Counted from the first letter of the stretch, positions 44,075 to 55,823 are shown. The stretch is 64,000 nt of DNA from Chrysemys picta bellii (GCF_011386835.1 NC_088794.1:90318009-90382008); one strand, 5' to 3'. Notes: generated by a model from the sequence alone, not told the origin. Numbers and translations: made by a program.

Positions 44075-45225
44075 CAATTAATGCCAATTAACATGGGTTT
44101 GTTGAAAATAGATCCTGTCAAACTAACTTGATATATTTTATGGATGAGATTAAAAATTTGGTCAATAAAGGTTAGTGTTAATGTAATATACGTAGACTTC
44201 TGAAACACATTTCACTTGGTACTGAATGACATTTTGATTAAAAAACTAGAATAATATAAAATTAACATGTCACACAATAAATGTATTAAAAGCTGGCTGA
44301 CTTGATAAGTTTCAACATGTAATTGTAAATGGGAAATCATCATCGAGTGAGTGTGTTTCTAGTGGATCCTGCAGGGGTCAGTTCTTGGCCCTATGCAATG
44401 TAATATTTTTATCAATGACCTGGAAGAGAACATTAAATTATCACTGATAAAGTTTGCAGATTCAAAAAAATTGGGGGAGTGGTAAATAATAGAGGACAGG
44501 TCACTAATATATACAGTGATCTGGAACACTTGGTAATCTGGGCACAAGCGGGCTATGTGTGTTTTAATACATCTAAATTCATCTACACATCTAGGAACAA
44601 AGAATGTAGACCATACTTACTCTTTCCTGGGAAGTAGTGACTCAAAAAAAGATTTGAGCGGGAGGTTGGATAATCAACTGAACATGAGCTCCCAGTATGA
44701 CGCTTTTGCCTAAGGTCTAATGTGACCCTTGGATGCATAAATAGAGGAGACTCCAGTAGAAATAGATTATTTTACTTCTGTATTTGACACTGGTGCGACT
44801 GCTTCTGGAATACTGTGTATAGATCTGATGTTCAGAGTTCAAGAAGGGTGTTGATAAATTGGAGAGGGTTCAGAGAAGAGCCAAGAAAACAATTAAAGGA
44901 TTAGAAAACGTATCTTACAATGATAGACTTATGAAGTTCAATGTGTTTATCTTAACAAAGGGAAGGTTAAGGGGTGACTTGATTACAGTCTGTGAGTACC
45001 TACATGGGGAACAAATATTTAATAAACAGCTCTTCAGTCTAGCAGAGAAGGGTATTACATGATCCAATGGCTGGAAGTTGGGGCTAGACAAATTCAGACT
45101 GGAAATAAGGTGTAAATTTTTAACAGTGAGAGTAATTAACCACTGGAACAATTTACCAGGGGTTGTGGTGAACTCTCCATTACTGACCATTCTTCAATCA
45201 AGATTATTTTTCTAAAATATAAGCT
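44075..45225 (+). mobile_element. CR1 LINE fragment, old and diverged
   Basis: Recognisable stretches include ATGGGTTTGTTGAAAATAGA, TGCAGGGGTCAGTTCTTGGC (motif B area), TTTATCAATGACCTGGAAGA and, at 44859-45062, ERVQRRAKKTIKGLENVSYN then GRLRGDLITVCEYL. It ends in CACTGGAACAATTTACCAGG near 45140. All frames are broken. It is the upstream-to-C-terminal part of ORF2 and is older than the copy at 37604. Confidence 0.82.
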
Positions 45226-45260
45226 CTAGGAATTACTTTCGAGAAGTTCTGTTGCGTGTG

Positions 45261-45317
45261 TCTGTGTATGTACATTTTATTTTTTATATTAAAAAATAAA
45301 ATGTACATACACACAGA
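45261..45317. repeat. AT-rich palindrome
   Basis: GTGTATGTACATTTTATTTT continues to TTA (45264-45286) and is followed by its inverse TAAAAAATAAAATGTACATA from 45290, with a 3-nt centre. It could form a cruciform or hairpin of 23 bp or more. Confidence 0.85.
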
Positions 45318-45329
45318 GTAGAATCTGTA

Positions 45330-46230
45330 GGATGAATGGCTGTCACCATGGGATACAAAGTCTGTACAGACAAGGCAATAGTTGATGCTCTTCTGTAGTA
45401 GAAAACAATTGAAATAGGAAATCATTAGTACTGGCCACCAGCAGAGGTGTGTGTATCTTGTATTATACTTCAATCTATCGGTAGATAACTTGAATAAGTA
45501 ACACTGTTCTACCCTGTCAAGGGCTTTTTCAGCAGCCAGAGGGACCAGGTTCCTTTCTGCCTTGATGCAGAGAATAAAGGATATTGGATTGCCTAAATTT
45601 AGACACAATCTAATCTAACAACAGACTACAAATCCTCCCTGGTGTAACTTTAACAGTTTAGTGAGCAGAGTGTTTTGTGAAGAAGCCAAGATTTTTTCCC
45701 AAAAGCTCAAATTTATTTTTATTTTATTATAGCAGTGTCTTCGGGCCCCAATCAGGATCTGCACCAAACACAGAATACAAGACAATGTCTACCTGAAGAG
45801 CCATGGAAGGAAATTAAAAGGACCCACAGTTTTTCTGGTCTCTGTCATGTTTCTAATTCAGAGAAATGCAGGCCATGTACTGTGGAAGTGACCCCTGTTA
45901 AATTATTGGCATCCCTACCTCTTGAAGTATTTTTTTGAGGCCTGTGGAATGATGAGCAATTTAAATTGGACAATGGCTGATATTAACATAACTCCTGTGT
46001 AAAGTCAAACATTGTATTGTGAAATCTGGATATGAGATGGCTCCTTTAATAACATTTGAGGAATTGACCCAGGAGCAAGCTGGAACAAAAGGTTTAATTT
46101 GTAAGAACAATTTTGATTGAAAAGGACGTTGACAAGAAAACAATCCAGATGAAAAGATAAGAGAGGAATCTGAAGAAATTGATCTGAGAAAATGGGTCTC
46201 TATGTGTGATAGGGGGATTTATAGTTTCTA
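45330..46230. other. Mostly unassigned; possible old SINE fragment at 45705-45790
   Basis: TTATTATAGCAGTGTCTTCGG followed by GCCCCAATCAGGATCTG at 45723-45762 resembles an old dispersed repeat also seen at 62045-62105. The rest is unassigned. Confidence 0.4.
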
Positions 46231-46240
46231 TTTGTCTAGC

Positions 46241-47070
46241 CAGGGCCGGCTCCAGGCACCAGCGGACCAAGCACGTGCTTGGGGCGGCACTTGGTAAGGG
46301 GCGGCCAATCTTGGGGTGGCGGGGGGCGCTCAGGGTTTTTTGTTTTTTGGGGGGGGGTTCAGTCGGGCGGAGCTGAGGGTGGGGTGGGTTGTTTTTGTTT
46401 TGGCGGTGGGGGGGGATTCGGCAGTGGCGCTCCGGGGGGGGGGGGGTGGCGGCGCAGCGGGGCGCTCCGCGGGGGAGAGGGTGTTCGGCAGCACAGCTCG
46501 GAGGTGGGGGTGTTTAGCGGCGCTCGGCGGGAGGTGTGTGTGGCGGCGGGAGGGTTCGGCGGCGCTCCGCGGTGGGGGGGGTGTTCAGCGGCGCTCGGTG
46601 GCACCTCGCGTGGGGCTGGGGGATTCGGCGGCGCTCTGCAGGAGGTGTGTGAGGCAGCGGGAGGGTTCGGCAGTGCGGTGCTCCGCGGGGGGCTGGCATG
46701 TTCAGTGGCGCGGCGCTCCGCAGGGGGCTGGGGGGGTTTGGCCGTGCGACGCTGGGGGGGTTCGGCGGTGCGGCGCTCCGCAGTGCGGGGGAGGTGTTCA
46801 GCGGCGCTCGGTGGTACTCCGCGGGGGGTTGGGGGGTTCGGCGGCGCTCCGCGGGAGGTGTGTGTGGCGGCGGGAGGGTTCGGTGGTGCAGCGCTCCGCG
46901 GGGGGTTGGGGGGGTTGGCGGCGCAGCGCTGGGGGGGGTCGGCGGTGCGGCACTCCGTGCGGGGGGGGGTGGTGACGGCACAGTGCTGAGGGGTGTGTTA
47001 TGACGGCACTATGGAGGGTGGCACTCTTTTGTTTTTGCTTGGGGTGGCAAAAAAGTTAGAGCCGGCCCTG
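46241..47070. mobile_element. hAT-type element, CAGGGCYGGCTC family, copy 3 (830 bp, expanded)
   Basis: Ends CAGGGCCGGCTCCAGGCACC and TTAGAGCCGGCCCTG. Perfect 8-bp duplications TGTCTAGC lie at 46233-46240 and 47071-47078. It is four times longer than the other copies because of a very GC-rich tandem array. No transposase. Long apparent open frames on both strands (for example 46279-46989) come from the repetition and CpG richness and are not genes. Confidence 0.95.
46320..46990. repeat. GC-rich minisatellite inside the hAT element
   Basis: Units of roughly 45-75 bp share GCGGCGCTC(C/G)GCGG, GGTGTGTGTGGCGGCGGGAG and GGTTCGGCGG, with frequent runs of G up to about 14 (near 46434-46446). It is rich in CpG and G-quadruplex-prone on the plus strand. 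Such arrays are prone to length change and to sequencing gaps. Confidence 0.88.
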
Positions 47071-47079
47071 TGTCTAGCT

Positions 47080-47795
47080 CATAAAGAACATTTTTTTAAA
47101 ACATTGATATAGCTGGCATTTGATTCCAGTTAAGATCCATCATATTTTTCCTACTGGAAAGGTGCTCTGTTGGAGGGGTTGTGGGGAAAGAGGAACATGC
47201 TTGCATATGTGGTGGTTGTGTCCAGGAATTAGACTGTAGCAGGAGGAAATTATTGAAAAGATTCATTTTATGACAAAATGCCAGCTTCCTAGAGATCCCC
47301 TGACCTGCTTACTAATGTTCCAGTGGCTGGGAATTTCAGCCAATGGGAGCTGCGGGGGTGGTGCCTGCGGTGGTGCCCTGCCCCAGCCTGGTGGACGTGA
47401 TATTGTGCCACCTCATTGATATATTTCTACATTTAAATTGTATAGTAAATGCAAGATTGGGAACCTTTTTTACTTTTGCTAAGTAGTCACCAACCTGAAA
47501 AGATTGAGCAACATGGATTTCTTGCAGTTGCAAGTAAAGACATGCATAAGACACACAATTTTTGGATCTAGAGTCGAAAATCCCAAAATTTGGAGGTGTT
47601 TATATCCAAGGTTTGGGTTTGATCCCATCCCATCACATATACACATGAAAATTTTCTTGTCACAGCAATGTCTGCGACCCTAACTGGATAGGCTAGCCTG
47701 ATAAAATGTTATCTGTTTAGTCTTTTTCTATGGTACTTTCCAGCGTTGTGAACTCTTCACAAACATTAATGGATGCATTCTCTTAGCACTTCTAA
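47080..47795. other. Unassigned DNA
   Basis: Nothing recognised. Confidence 0.3.
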
Positions 47796-47799
47796 AAGA

Positions 47800-47965
47800 T
47801 AGGGAAATATTATTTATCCCCATTTTACAGATGTGCTCTGACAGACAAAAATATTAAGCAACTTGAGCAAGATCATATAGGAAGTTTGTGGCATTCTGGG
47901 AATAGGACCTAGATCTTTGAATTCTAGTTCAATGTCTTAACAGCTAGGATGTCCTTCCTCCTTGA
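47800..47965 (+). repeat. MIR-type (CORE) SINE
   Basis: CCCCATTTTACAGATGTGCTC, TAAGCAACTTGAGCAAGATC and AATAGGACCTAGATCTTTGA follow the MIR order. MIR is shared across amniotes and so is among the oldest insertions here. Confidence 0.7.
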
Positions 47966-47969
47966 GAAG

Positions 47970-49033
47970 ATCTTGGTATAATTAAGTTCGTTGGAATATT
48001 TTATGCTTTAGATCATCTTTATTCCAAAAATTCCAGCTTCCATCAGTAGTAATGTTGTGATTCTTTCATTTCAACATCACTCTAAACATGTCTTTATCTT
48101 TAATTAAGGCTGGGTAGTTCACTGACAGTTAACATTTAAAAACCACTCATCTGAGACAGAAATGTAGAGAGAAATAGAAAGAAAATGCACTGTAGCCCTC
48201 TTGTTTCTGTCAGGACATCAGCTTAAACCAGGAGTTGGAAGTGAATATAAGGATTTTCCTGGGACAGTTATAAAATATGAAAATATAGAATGAATGCCAT
48301 TTTGTGTGGGTGTTCTAAGACAGGCAATGAATTGTAGGCCAATAGGGAAACAGATGATGTTCAGTAAGCCTAAAATGAAATATGTGAAAAAGAATGAATT
48401 CAGTTTCCTCCATATCTCATAAGTGTTTCTGCTCTGCTTTGAGCTGTTACGATAAATGCATTTTTAGTCCATTTTAATGCCACTCTAGATGCGTCAGCTA
48501 GACTTTTATGTTATGGGTTCTGCTTTCTCTTCCTAGCAGTTTCTTCTTAAACTTGTGAGTGAGCTTGATGTTCTTGAAGGTGAGATTCTAATAGCACCTA
48601 CTAGACCGAGGCTAACCTGGACAGGTTCTGTTTATGTTCCCCCCACCTCTTCTCTATGCTGCCCTACAGCACAGCCTAGTGTTTCAGTCCAATCAAAGAT
48701 GACCTATTGTGCCAAACCGTTTTTCTCATCTTAGTGTCCCTTAGGCTTAGATCAGAAAACTGCCACCCTCTGTTTTTTACTTCAGCAAGAATTTGAACTC
48801 AGGTCTTAGTAGTGAACTGTACTAATCCTCTGTCTTTCCTTCCCTCAATCTTACATTCCAGTACCAGCCTTCAGATTTCTGTAAACACAATCTATAGTAG
48901 GTGCACCCTGGGTCATATTAATAGTACAGATGTACACTGGAATGTAGGCCCAAAAGACAATTGAGGAAAGTAAATTTCATGGTGAACGAATGATTTTGTG
49001 AATAACAAGTTTTAAATCGGGAATGGGTGAACC
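47970..49033. other. Unassigned DNA
   Basis: No gene or repeat recognised. Confidence 0.3.
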
Positions 49034-49041
49034 AATTTGTT

Positions 49042-49757
49042 TAGGGTTACCATACGTCCTCTTTTTCCCGGACATGTCTGGCTTTTCGGCACTCAAACCC
49101 CCGTCCGGGGGGAATTGCCAAAAAGCCGAACATGTCCGGGAAAATGGCGGCTCTGCTCCTCCCCTGACTCTTCGGCTCTGTTTAAGAGCCGAGCTGCCCG
49201 AGCGCTATGGGCTTCAGGCAGCCCCCTTGCCTCCGGACCCCAGCCGCTGGCCGGGCACTTCCCCTCCCGGGCTGCCCGAAGCCGGTAGCACTGGGGCAGC
49301 TCGGCTCTTAAACAGAGCCAAAGAGTCAGGGGAGGAGCAGAGCCTCCAGCCGTGGCGGCTCTGCTCCTCCCCGACTCTTCGGCTCTGTTTAAGAGCCGAG
49401 CGCTAGGGGCTTTGGGCAGCCCCCATACCTCCGGACCCTGCGCCGCCGGAGCCCGGGAGGGGAAGTGCCTGGCCGGGGGCGCAGGGTCCGGAGGCATGGG
49501 GGCTGCCCGAAGCCGGTAGCGCTGCGCTGGGTAAGCGCCGGCCGGGGGCGCAGGGTCTGGGGGCTGCCCGGCAAACCGTGAAGCCGGTAGCGCTCAGGCA
49601 GCCCTCTCCGCGTGGCTGGGAGTGGGAGGGAGGAGGGGGCGGAGTTAGGACGGGGAAGGGGCGGGGACGGGGGCGGAGTTGGGGCGGGTGGGGAAATGGG
49701 CGGGGCCAGGGCCCGTGGAGGGTCCTCTTTTTTTATTTGTTAGATATGGTAACCCTA
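49042..49757. mobile_element. hAT-like element, AGGGTTACCAT family, copy 2 (0.7 kb)
   Basis: Ends TAGGGTTACCATACGTCCTC and AGATATGGTAACCCTA. Perfect 8-bp duplications AATTTGTT lie at 49034-49041 and 49758-49765. Next to the left end are CCGGACATGTCTGGC and its inverse GCCGAACATGTCCGG. The interior is CpG-rich with three copies of one ~46-bp unit: 49149-49194 and 49356-49400 direct, 49299-49344 inverted. No coding capacity. Confidence 0.92.
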
Positions 49758-49765
49758 AATTTGTT

Positions 49766-50790
49766 TAAAATGTGAATAGAATCAGATTTTCACACATTCC
49801 TTTGAATATAACCCACTTGTACCAAACCTTTTCTAAGGTTAAAAATTGGTGCAGTAGTCCTCATTTGGCTGTCTTGGCCCCTATTCCCCTTATCCACTGA
49901 TATGATTCTCAAATCCAAGTTATCCAACTTCACTGTGAACTTTTTTCCTGCTTACATCACCATCTTCACCACTTCACTTTTTTCTTAATTTCATTGTGCA
50001 TCTCAGAACCTCTGGATGCCTGGACCTCCCAGTTGCTTAACTGTAATCTTATGTATTCAGAGGCACGTGTTACACTTTGAGCTTTATAATTCCAGAGAAT
50101 TCAAATTCAGTAGCAGTAAGGCCCAGGGTCCAGCAGAGAAACTTCTGGAGGTGCTGTGCTCTGCCACTGCTGAAAGGAGATTTCCAAATATTGGGAGTGA
50201 AAGGCTCTTATATGTCAACATAAGATTAACTCCTGTGCTCGCCAACCTCTGTGTCCCACCATAACTGGGACTGGAAATACAGAAATGTCTACATTGGTTA
50301 GAAATGTACAAAATAAGAAAATGACATGAAATATAAAGAATGCCACCTTCCAAAAAGTAAACTGATCATTGCAAGGTTAGGTTAGAGAGAGAGAGAAATT
50401 AAAAAGTAGTAAGGCCTGAAATAGCCCGAAAAAGTAACCTATCATGAAAAGGCACTACACAATCTCCTCAGAAAGCACACAGACCAGCAGCCAGAAGTTT
50501 GTTCATCACTGTATCTGAAAAATAAAGTTTATCATCACCAGACAGTATTACCACATTTATCATAAAACTGTGAAAGAAATACCTATTGGTTCTTTCTTCC
50601 CTATCTGTTGGCCTTTTGTCCACATTAATCTGCTTTTAGCAGCCTTATAAAGGCTTGTGGAACTATGAAGGAAGAATTTAATATATGATATTGGATGGTT
50701 TGCCAAGTAACTAGCAAAGAATGAGAACTTTGGGAACAAAGGATGCATTTACTTTTAATCAGCTCCCTTTTCCTCTGCTCTTTCCATGAT
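49766..50790. other. Unassigned DNA
   Basis: Nothing recognised beyond a short (GA) run near 50385. Confidence 0.3.
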
Positions 50791-50794
50791 GAGG

Positions 50795-50995
50795 TTGTGA
50801 TCTAGTGGCTGGAGATCAGGACTGGAAGCTAGGACTCCTGAGTTCTCTTACTGTTACTGACTTTGAAAAAGTAATTTAACTACCCTATGTTTCAATTTAC
50901 CCATCTCCTAAAAGGGTGATAAAACTCCTTCTACAGGTGTTGAGACTTGACTGATGTTTGTAAAATGCTCTGAAAGCCTCAAATAAAAGGGTGAA
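50795..50995 (-). repeat. MIR-type (CORE) SINE
   Basis: Read on the plus strand as the inverse of MIR: TCTAGTGGCTGGAGATCAGG, GACTCCTGAGTTCTC, GACTTTGAAAAAGTAATTTAAC, CAATTTACCCATCTCC, TGTAAAATGCTCTGAAAGC. Good order, moderate divergence. Confidence 0.75.
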
Positions 50996-50999
50996 ATAT

Positions 51000-51620
51000 T
51001 ATTATAATTCTCTATATGAAAAAAGTTGAGCAAGGAAGCTTCAGAATTTGCTGCACTCTCCATACCACTGTTGCAAAATGGAAATAGAACTGTTTCTGGT
51101 CTTGATTCAGGTCACCGACAAAAGGGTTTTTTGATTAAAGGAGGGAAAATAAAAACATGTCCTGCTTTGAAAGGACTTGTGGATAAATTTAATCAGAGTG
51201 GATCAAAAAAAGGTTGGATTTGGAGGAACAGAGACAGCTAGGAAAATAAGAAGGCTTGAATTTAGTCAAGAGGTTAAACTAATGTTATAACTTGTGACAA
51301 TACACCTCTAGTCAGCATAACTCCGCAACAGAATTATACTCTCAGTATTTAATCAAGCTTTTTTTTATACTCATTCTTATTTGTATGTGTACCAATAGTA
51401 TGTTTGTTTAAAAGCAGAAATGGGATAAGTATTTCCCCAAGGATGCTGAAAATACTTACATATCCATATTTTGTAATGCTCTTAGCATGCAGGGAATGAT
51501 GATCATGATAGTAATCCTAGAAAAATCACCTCTGAACATTGATGCTATTGAAGAAATGACACTATTTGACACTGCACTAATCCCATTTGCTGCCTTTCTC
51601 TGATGCTACAGTGATAATCC
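51000..51620. other. Unassigned AT-rich DNA
   Basis: Nothing recognised. Confidence 0.3.
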
Positions 51621-51624
51621 AGGC

Positions 51625-52077
51625 TACAGCTGGTTGGAAATTTTCCAGTGAAGTGTTTTTCATCAGAAAATATTGATTTGTTGAAACCGAAACATTTCTC
51701 AGGAGAGTGTCAGTTTCAATGAGTCTCGCTAGTTGAAAATTTTTTGAAAATGAAAGTTTCAAAATTATCAAAATGTCCCATTTCAATATTTTCAAAACAA
51801 ATTTTTGGGGGTTTTTTGGGTTCAAAATGATTTCTCATTTCTAATTTTTAATGAATTTGTACAAAAAATGGTTAAAATGTAAAAATGTCAATATCAGAAT
51901 GAAATGTTTTGTCTTATCTAAATAAAATATTTCAACTAACCCAATCCAATTTTTTTTTCAGATTATCAATTTGCAATTTTTTTGAAATTTTGCCTTTTTA
52001 TCCCAATTTGGAATGGGAAATTTTTTTGAAATCTTGAAAAAAGTCATGGGACAGGAAAACCATTTCCTACCCAGCTT
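51625..52077. mobile_element. AT-rich foldback element, AGAGCTGGTC family
   Basis: Left end ACAGCTGGTTGGAAATTTTC and right end TTCCTACCCAGCTTT are inverted. The interior is dominated by TGAAAATTTTTTGAAAATGA and its inverse. About 450 bp, non-coding. No clear duplication. Related ends occur at 55824-56268 and 59768-60017. Confidence 0.6.
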
Positions 52078-52079
52078 TA

Positions 52080-52490
52080 CTCCAGTCATTGCTACTGTTG
52101 ATATCTGCCCTTCTTCAACTGATCAACAAAATATAGCAATGTCTACTATGGGCACGTAGTAGTGTAGTAAAACTATGGGGAGATTGTTCTCTAGTGGACA
52201 GGAGATAGGAGTGACAATTTGGAAATTGATAGAGTTTATGAATTCTGTGTGAGCTTCTACACTCCATGTATCTCTACCAAGCTGCAAATTCCATTTTGAA
52301 TGTGCAGCCTTTTGGCTTCTCTGTAATCTTTTTGCCTCACTGTTGTGCTAAAATTCCAAAGGCTGGTGGCAAAAGCATAACAGGAGCGTCATTGATTTAA
52401 AATGTTTGACCATTGAAATGTAATTGCTCTAAAGAATAGACTGACTCTCAATCAAAAGGACTGGTTTAGCAAGAAGAGATCACCTTGACA
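52080..52490. other. Unassigned DNA
   Basis: Nothing recognised. Confidence 0.3.
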
Positions 52491-52499
52491 CCAAAGTAA

Positions 52500-53215
52500 C
52501 CTGGCAGGGTTTTTCTCGTCACCTGGGAGGCCAAAAAGGACATCACCTGCCAGAAGGCAGCTAAGAGTTCTAAATATGGAGGAGCTGATTTATCTGGGTC
52601 TTCGGCCATTTTCTCTTTAGCTCAAAAGGGGAGAGAATAACCTGGCATGTTGGGACCTGCATCAGACAGGGGGTCCTGCCTGCCTTCCTGGACACAGATG
52701 GTCCTCAGGGATTCCCAGGGGAAGGGTGAGCTAGTGAGGGACACTGTGGTTAAAATGTTTATTGTTTTCTAAATAAACTGTACTCTCTTGTGCTTTATGT
52801 GATTAAGTAAGAACAGTTGTGTTAGGCTCTGGGGAAAATATGTAAGTATTGTATGCTTCCACTATTGTATGCCTTCAGAGAGAATTAAATGGTAAACCAG
52901 AACATTCACTCCTTTGTGATGGAGTTCTGGGTGAGGGTGTTTTTAAGTATGGGGGAGTCTGAAGGGTCAGCACTGCCCACAGAGGGGCTAGATATCTGGA
53001 CAGTGGGTTCCAGCTTTCAGAAGGGATTGATTGTTAGACTGCAGTTCTGCACTCCGGTAGTATGCCTAGGGACTGCAAAATTGGGGCGGTGTCTGGACTC
53101 CCTGTTCAGACACCAAAGGCTTAAAACACCTGGGACCCATAGGCATGGATTCCTCTCACAGCAGTCCAATGGGTGGCAAGTAAGGGATCTCCCAGCTGGA
53201 TCTGTGAGTATAGAA
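52500..53215 (+). mobile_element. Probable LTR (boundaries uncertain)
   Basis: A polyadenylation-type signal TTTCTAAATAAACTGTAC at ~52765-52785 is followed by sequence that I associate with the downstream part of a turtle LTR (GGGCTAGATATCTGGACAGT, TTCTGCACTCCGGTAGTATG, CAATGGGTGGCAAG, ending GGATCTGTGA). TG/CA edges and a duplication were not found. The 110-codon open frame at 52889-53221 is within it and is not a known gene. Confidence 0.42.
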
Positions 53216-53299
53216 AATTAGCACTGTTAGGATCTATTCTTATCTATTCTGTCACTGACTCAGTGAGTGACTTTGGGCAGTTCATTTAATCTCTCAGGG

Positions 53300-53742
53300 T
53301 AAAATTTTCAAAAGCACCTAAGTTCCACTTTTGTAAGTGAGTTAGACACTTAGGCTATGTCTACACTACAAATTACTTCAGTATAGTTTACAATGCTCAG
53401 GGGTTTGAATAATCCACACCCCTGAGTGACATAAGTTATACCAACTTAAGCACCGGTGTGGACAGCGCTATGTCTGTGGAAGAGCTTCTCCTGTTGACAT
53501 CGCTATTGCCTCTCGGGGAGGCAGGAGTTATTAAGCCAACAGGACAGCTTTCCCCTGTCAGCTTCCAATGTCTTCACCAGAAGCACTAGAGCAGCACCGC
53601 TGTAGCTGCTGTAGTGTAGGCATAGCCTTAGTCACTTTTGAAAGTGGCACTTAGGCTCCAAAGTCACTTATGGCCAGATTTTTAAAGGTATTTAGGCATC
53701 TAAAATCTGGCCCTTAAATGCTTTTTCAAGATGTTACAATCT
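53300..53742. repeat. TTAGGC-type palindromic repeat, itself split
   Basis: The left half (TTTTCAAAAGCACCTAAGTT ... TTAGACACTTAGG) and right half (CACTTTTGAAAGTGGCACTT, GGCCAGATTTTTAAAGG, CTAAAATCTGGCC) are parts of the repeat type seen at 18640. A Harbinger MITE sits between them. Confidence 0.55.
53353..53627. mobile_element. Harbinger-type MITE with TTA duplications
   Basis: Ends GGCTATGTCTACACTACA and GTAGTGTAGGCATAGCC are inverted. TTA flanks both sides (53350-53352 and 53628-53630), the 3-bp TWA target of PIF/Harbinger. 275 bp, non-coding. The end resembles that of the larger Harbinger at 32600-32620 (GTGTAGCCAAGGCC). Confidence 0.93.
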
Positions 53743-54023
53743 GTGCCCCAGATTACTTCTCTGTAAAATGGAGGCATCAACACTTTCCTGTTTCACGGGG
53801 GTGTAGCGAGGCTTTATTAATTGATCATAAATTACTTTTAAGATCTTAGGATGTTAGAAATTGTAGAAGTGCAGAGGAGGAGGATACCCTAGGGCATGTG
53901 GGTAAATGGCAGAGAAGTGACATGATTTCACTTAACAGAGGATTATAGAAGCATATACTCATTGCTAAAACTGTTAAAATAGTCTCCATTTGTGCATCCT
54001 TGTATGTCTGCACAAGTAAACAC

Positions 54024-54120
54024 TAGAGCTGTGGTTTTCAACCTGTTGTCTACGGTTCACAGACTAAGATTTCCAAAGGGATCTGCACCTCCATTCAAAA
54101 TTTGTTTGTTTGTCTCCATT
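54024..54120 (+). mobile_element. hAT fragment (GTGGTTTTCAACCTG end)
   Basis: GCTGTGGTTTTCAACCTGTTG, GACTAAGATTTCCAAAGGG and CTGCACCTCCATTCAAAATTT form the left half of a Charlie-like MITE whose ends read CAGTGGTTTTCAACC. The right half is missing. Confidence 0.6.
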
Positions 54121-54124
54121 CTGT

Positions 54125-54785
54125 AGTGCAAACAAAAAGTCCAGCAGTTCCTTTTGTACACACCTGAACATCTGGATGTTTGTTTGAACCCTGTCCAAGC
54201 CTATAAGACAACTGGCTCCAAGGAAATAATGTCAGGGGCCTGATAAACGTACCAAATGAATCTAAGATGTTCTGGTATGGAAGGAGATTATGTGGATGAT
54301 TAGTATTCAGTCAGTCAGGGAGCTATTTCAAAGGCGATGGATGACCCCAAACTCATCCTCAGGGAAGGCTAAGATGGGAGGACTCCGTCTAAGAATTAAA
54401 TGGCTCAGTGAGCCAAGGATTACCTTATCTGGTACTCCCCCAAACCAAACAGTATTTGAGGAAGGGTGTATGTGTATGTGTGTAAGGATGGATGTGTCAA
54501 ATTATGATACAATTGTGTATGTTAAGTCTCTTAGTATGCCTACTGTGAACTAGGTTTCTCCAGAAACTTGAGAGGTGTCACACTGAGCTAGGGGATTATG
54601 CATTTAATAGCCTTTTCTCTAGATAAATCTGACTTTTTAGAGTTTATTGAACATTACCAGCAGGGGGATTGAAGGAATGGGAGGTGAGGGCTGTCTTCTC
54701 TCCATTGATCTTAAGTGAAGCTTGAACCAACCTCCAACATAATTATTCTTAGATGTTAAGTGGCACTTTTAATGTGAAAATCTAA
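54125..54785. other. Unassigned DNA
   Basis: Nothing recognised. Confidence 0.3.
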
Positions 54786-54789
54786 AAAT

Positions 54790-54950
54790 GCTTTGTAAAG
54801 TAAGTATCATTATCACCATGTTACAGACGGGAAACTGAGACACAGCGAAGTGCACACACAGCAAGTGAGTGGCAAAACTAGGAATAGACCCTAAATATCC
54901 TAACTCACAGGCTCATGCCCAGTCTCCCAGCCCACTTTGCCACACAAGAC
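54790..54950 (+). repeat. MIR-type (CORE) SINE
   Basis: CATGTTACAGACGGGAAACTG, AGACACAGCGAAGTGC and GCAAGTGAGTGGCAAAACTAGG followed by AATAGACCCTAA match MIR well. Confidence 0.75.
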
Positions 54951-54954
54951 AATT

Positions 54955-55815
54955 TAAAAACACACAGAGCACCCATAATTCGTTCAGGCTATGTCCCCCT
55001 CCATCTTAAAAGGCTGTGCATAGAAGTGTGAACACTTCAGTTTCTCATGTGGTGGTGTGGACAGAAACAGGTTCAGCCTGTGGTATTGATTTAGAGCATA
55101 TGAAGTTCCCTTCTCCCCCCAAGAGCTCCTCTGTAAGCATGGCATGTCAGGTTGATTGTTTTCTCCCATAGGGGGTAGAGAGGATGTGGGCTTCCAAAAC
55201 AGGCTAACATTTCACCTGAGCAGGTCAGCTCTGCTCCCAGACCCAGCATCCGTGGTCTGTTGGGGCTTGCAGAGCTCAGGAAGCTGTGGATGTGTTGTGG
55301 TAGCAAATACTCAATTTTGGGGTCTGTTAGATTTGGAAAGAGTTAAGAAGAGCTTTGGAAGACAAGCAAAAATCACCAACAGAAGCCTCTGTCAGCCAAC
55401 AGTATTACATGCCTCTTCCTATACAATGTTTATTTCCAATAAACCGTACCACCACACAAGGGGCTATGCTAATCAGGACTTGGGCATGCTGAATCATTCT
55501 AAATGATTTATCATTCAGAGGGAGATAGGGCTGTGATTGGCCACTCATCTCTCTCACACGAAGTCCTTGTCTCCCCCGTTACTTTCTGTGAAAGCCTCAT
55601 GTGTCTGTGCCATTCCTTCAGGACATTTTGTGGGTGGCCAGTGGGCAGCTCTTTGACATTACCCCCTGAAGTGGTACTGCCTCTTGGCTCCTCTACTTTC
55701 ACACTATGAGTGGATTTCTCATGCTGCAGAGAGTGTGGGAGCTGGGAGGCTTTGTGAGCTCAGCCAGGGAGATTGCCTCCTCACTCTACTAAATGAGGAA
55801 AACTTCCCACTCATG
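54955..55815. other. Unassigned DNA
   Basis: Nothing recognised. Several open frames overlap here on both strands without family resemblance. Confidence 0.3.
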
Positions 55816-55823
55816 TTTGTGAT

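Larger units (their letters stand above)
53236..53870 (-). repeat. MIR-type SINE split by a 440-bp nested block
   Basis: Left part 53236-53299 (GTCACTGACTCAGTGAGTGA, TTTGGGCAGTTCATTTAATC) and right part 53743-53870 (GCCCCAGATTACTTCTCTGT, AAAATGGAGG) read as one inverse MIR when 53300-53742 is removed. Confidence 0.65.

Noticed and set aside
46279..47003. Long open frames on both strands, Gly/Ala/Arg-rich or Pro-rich
   Set aside because: They lie wholly inside a GC-rich minisatellite of a hAT element with perfect duplications. Absence of stops follows from base composition.
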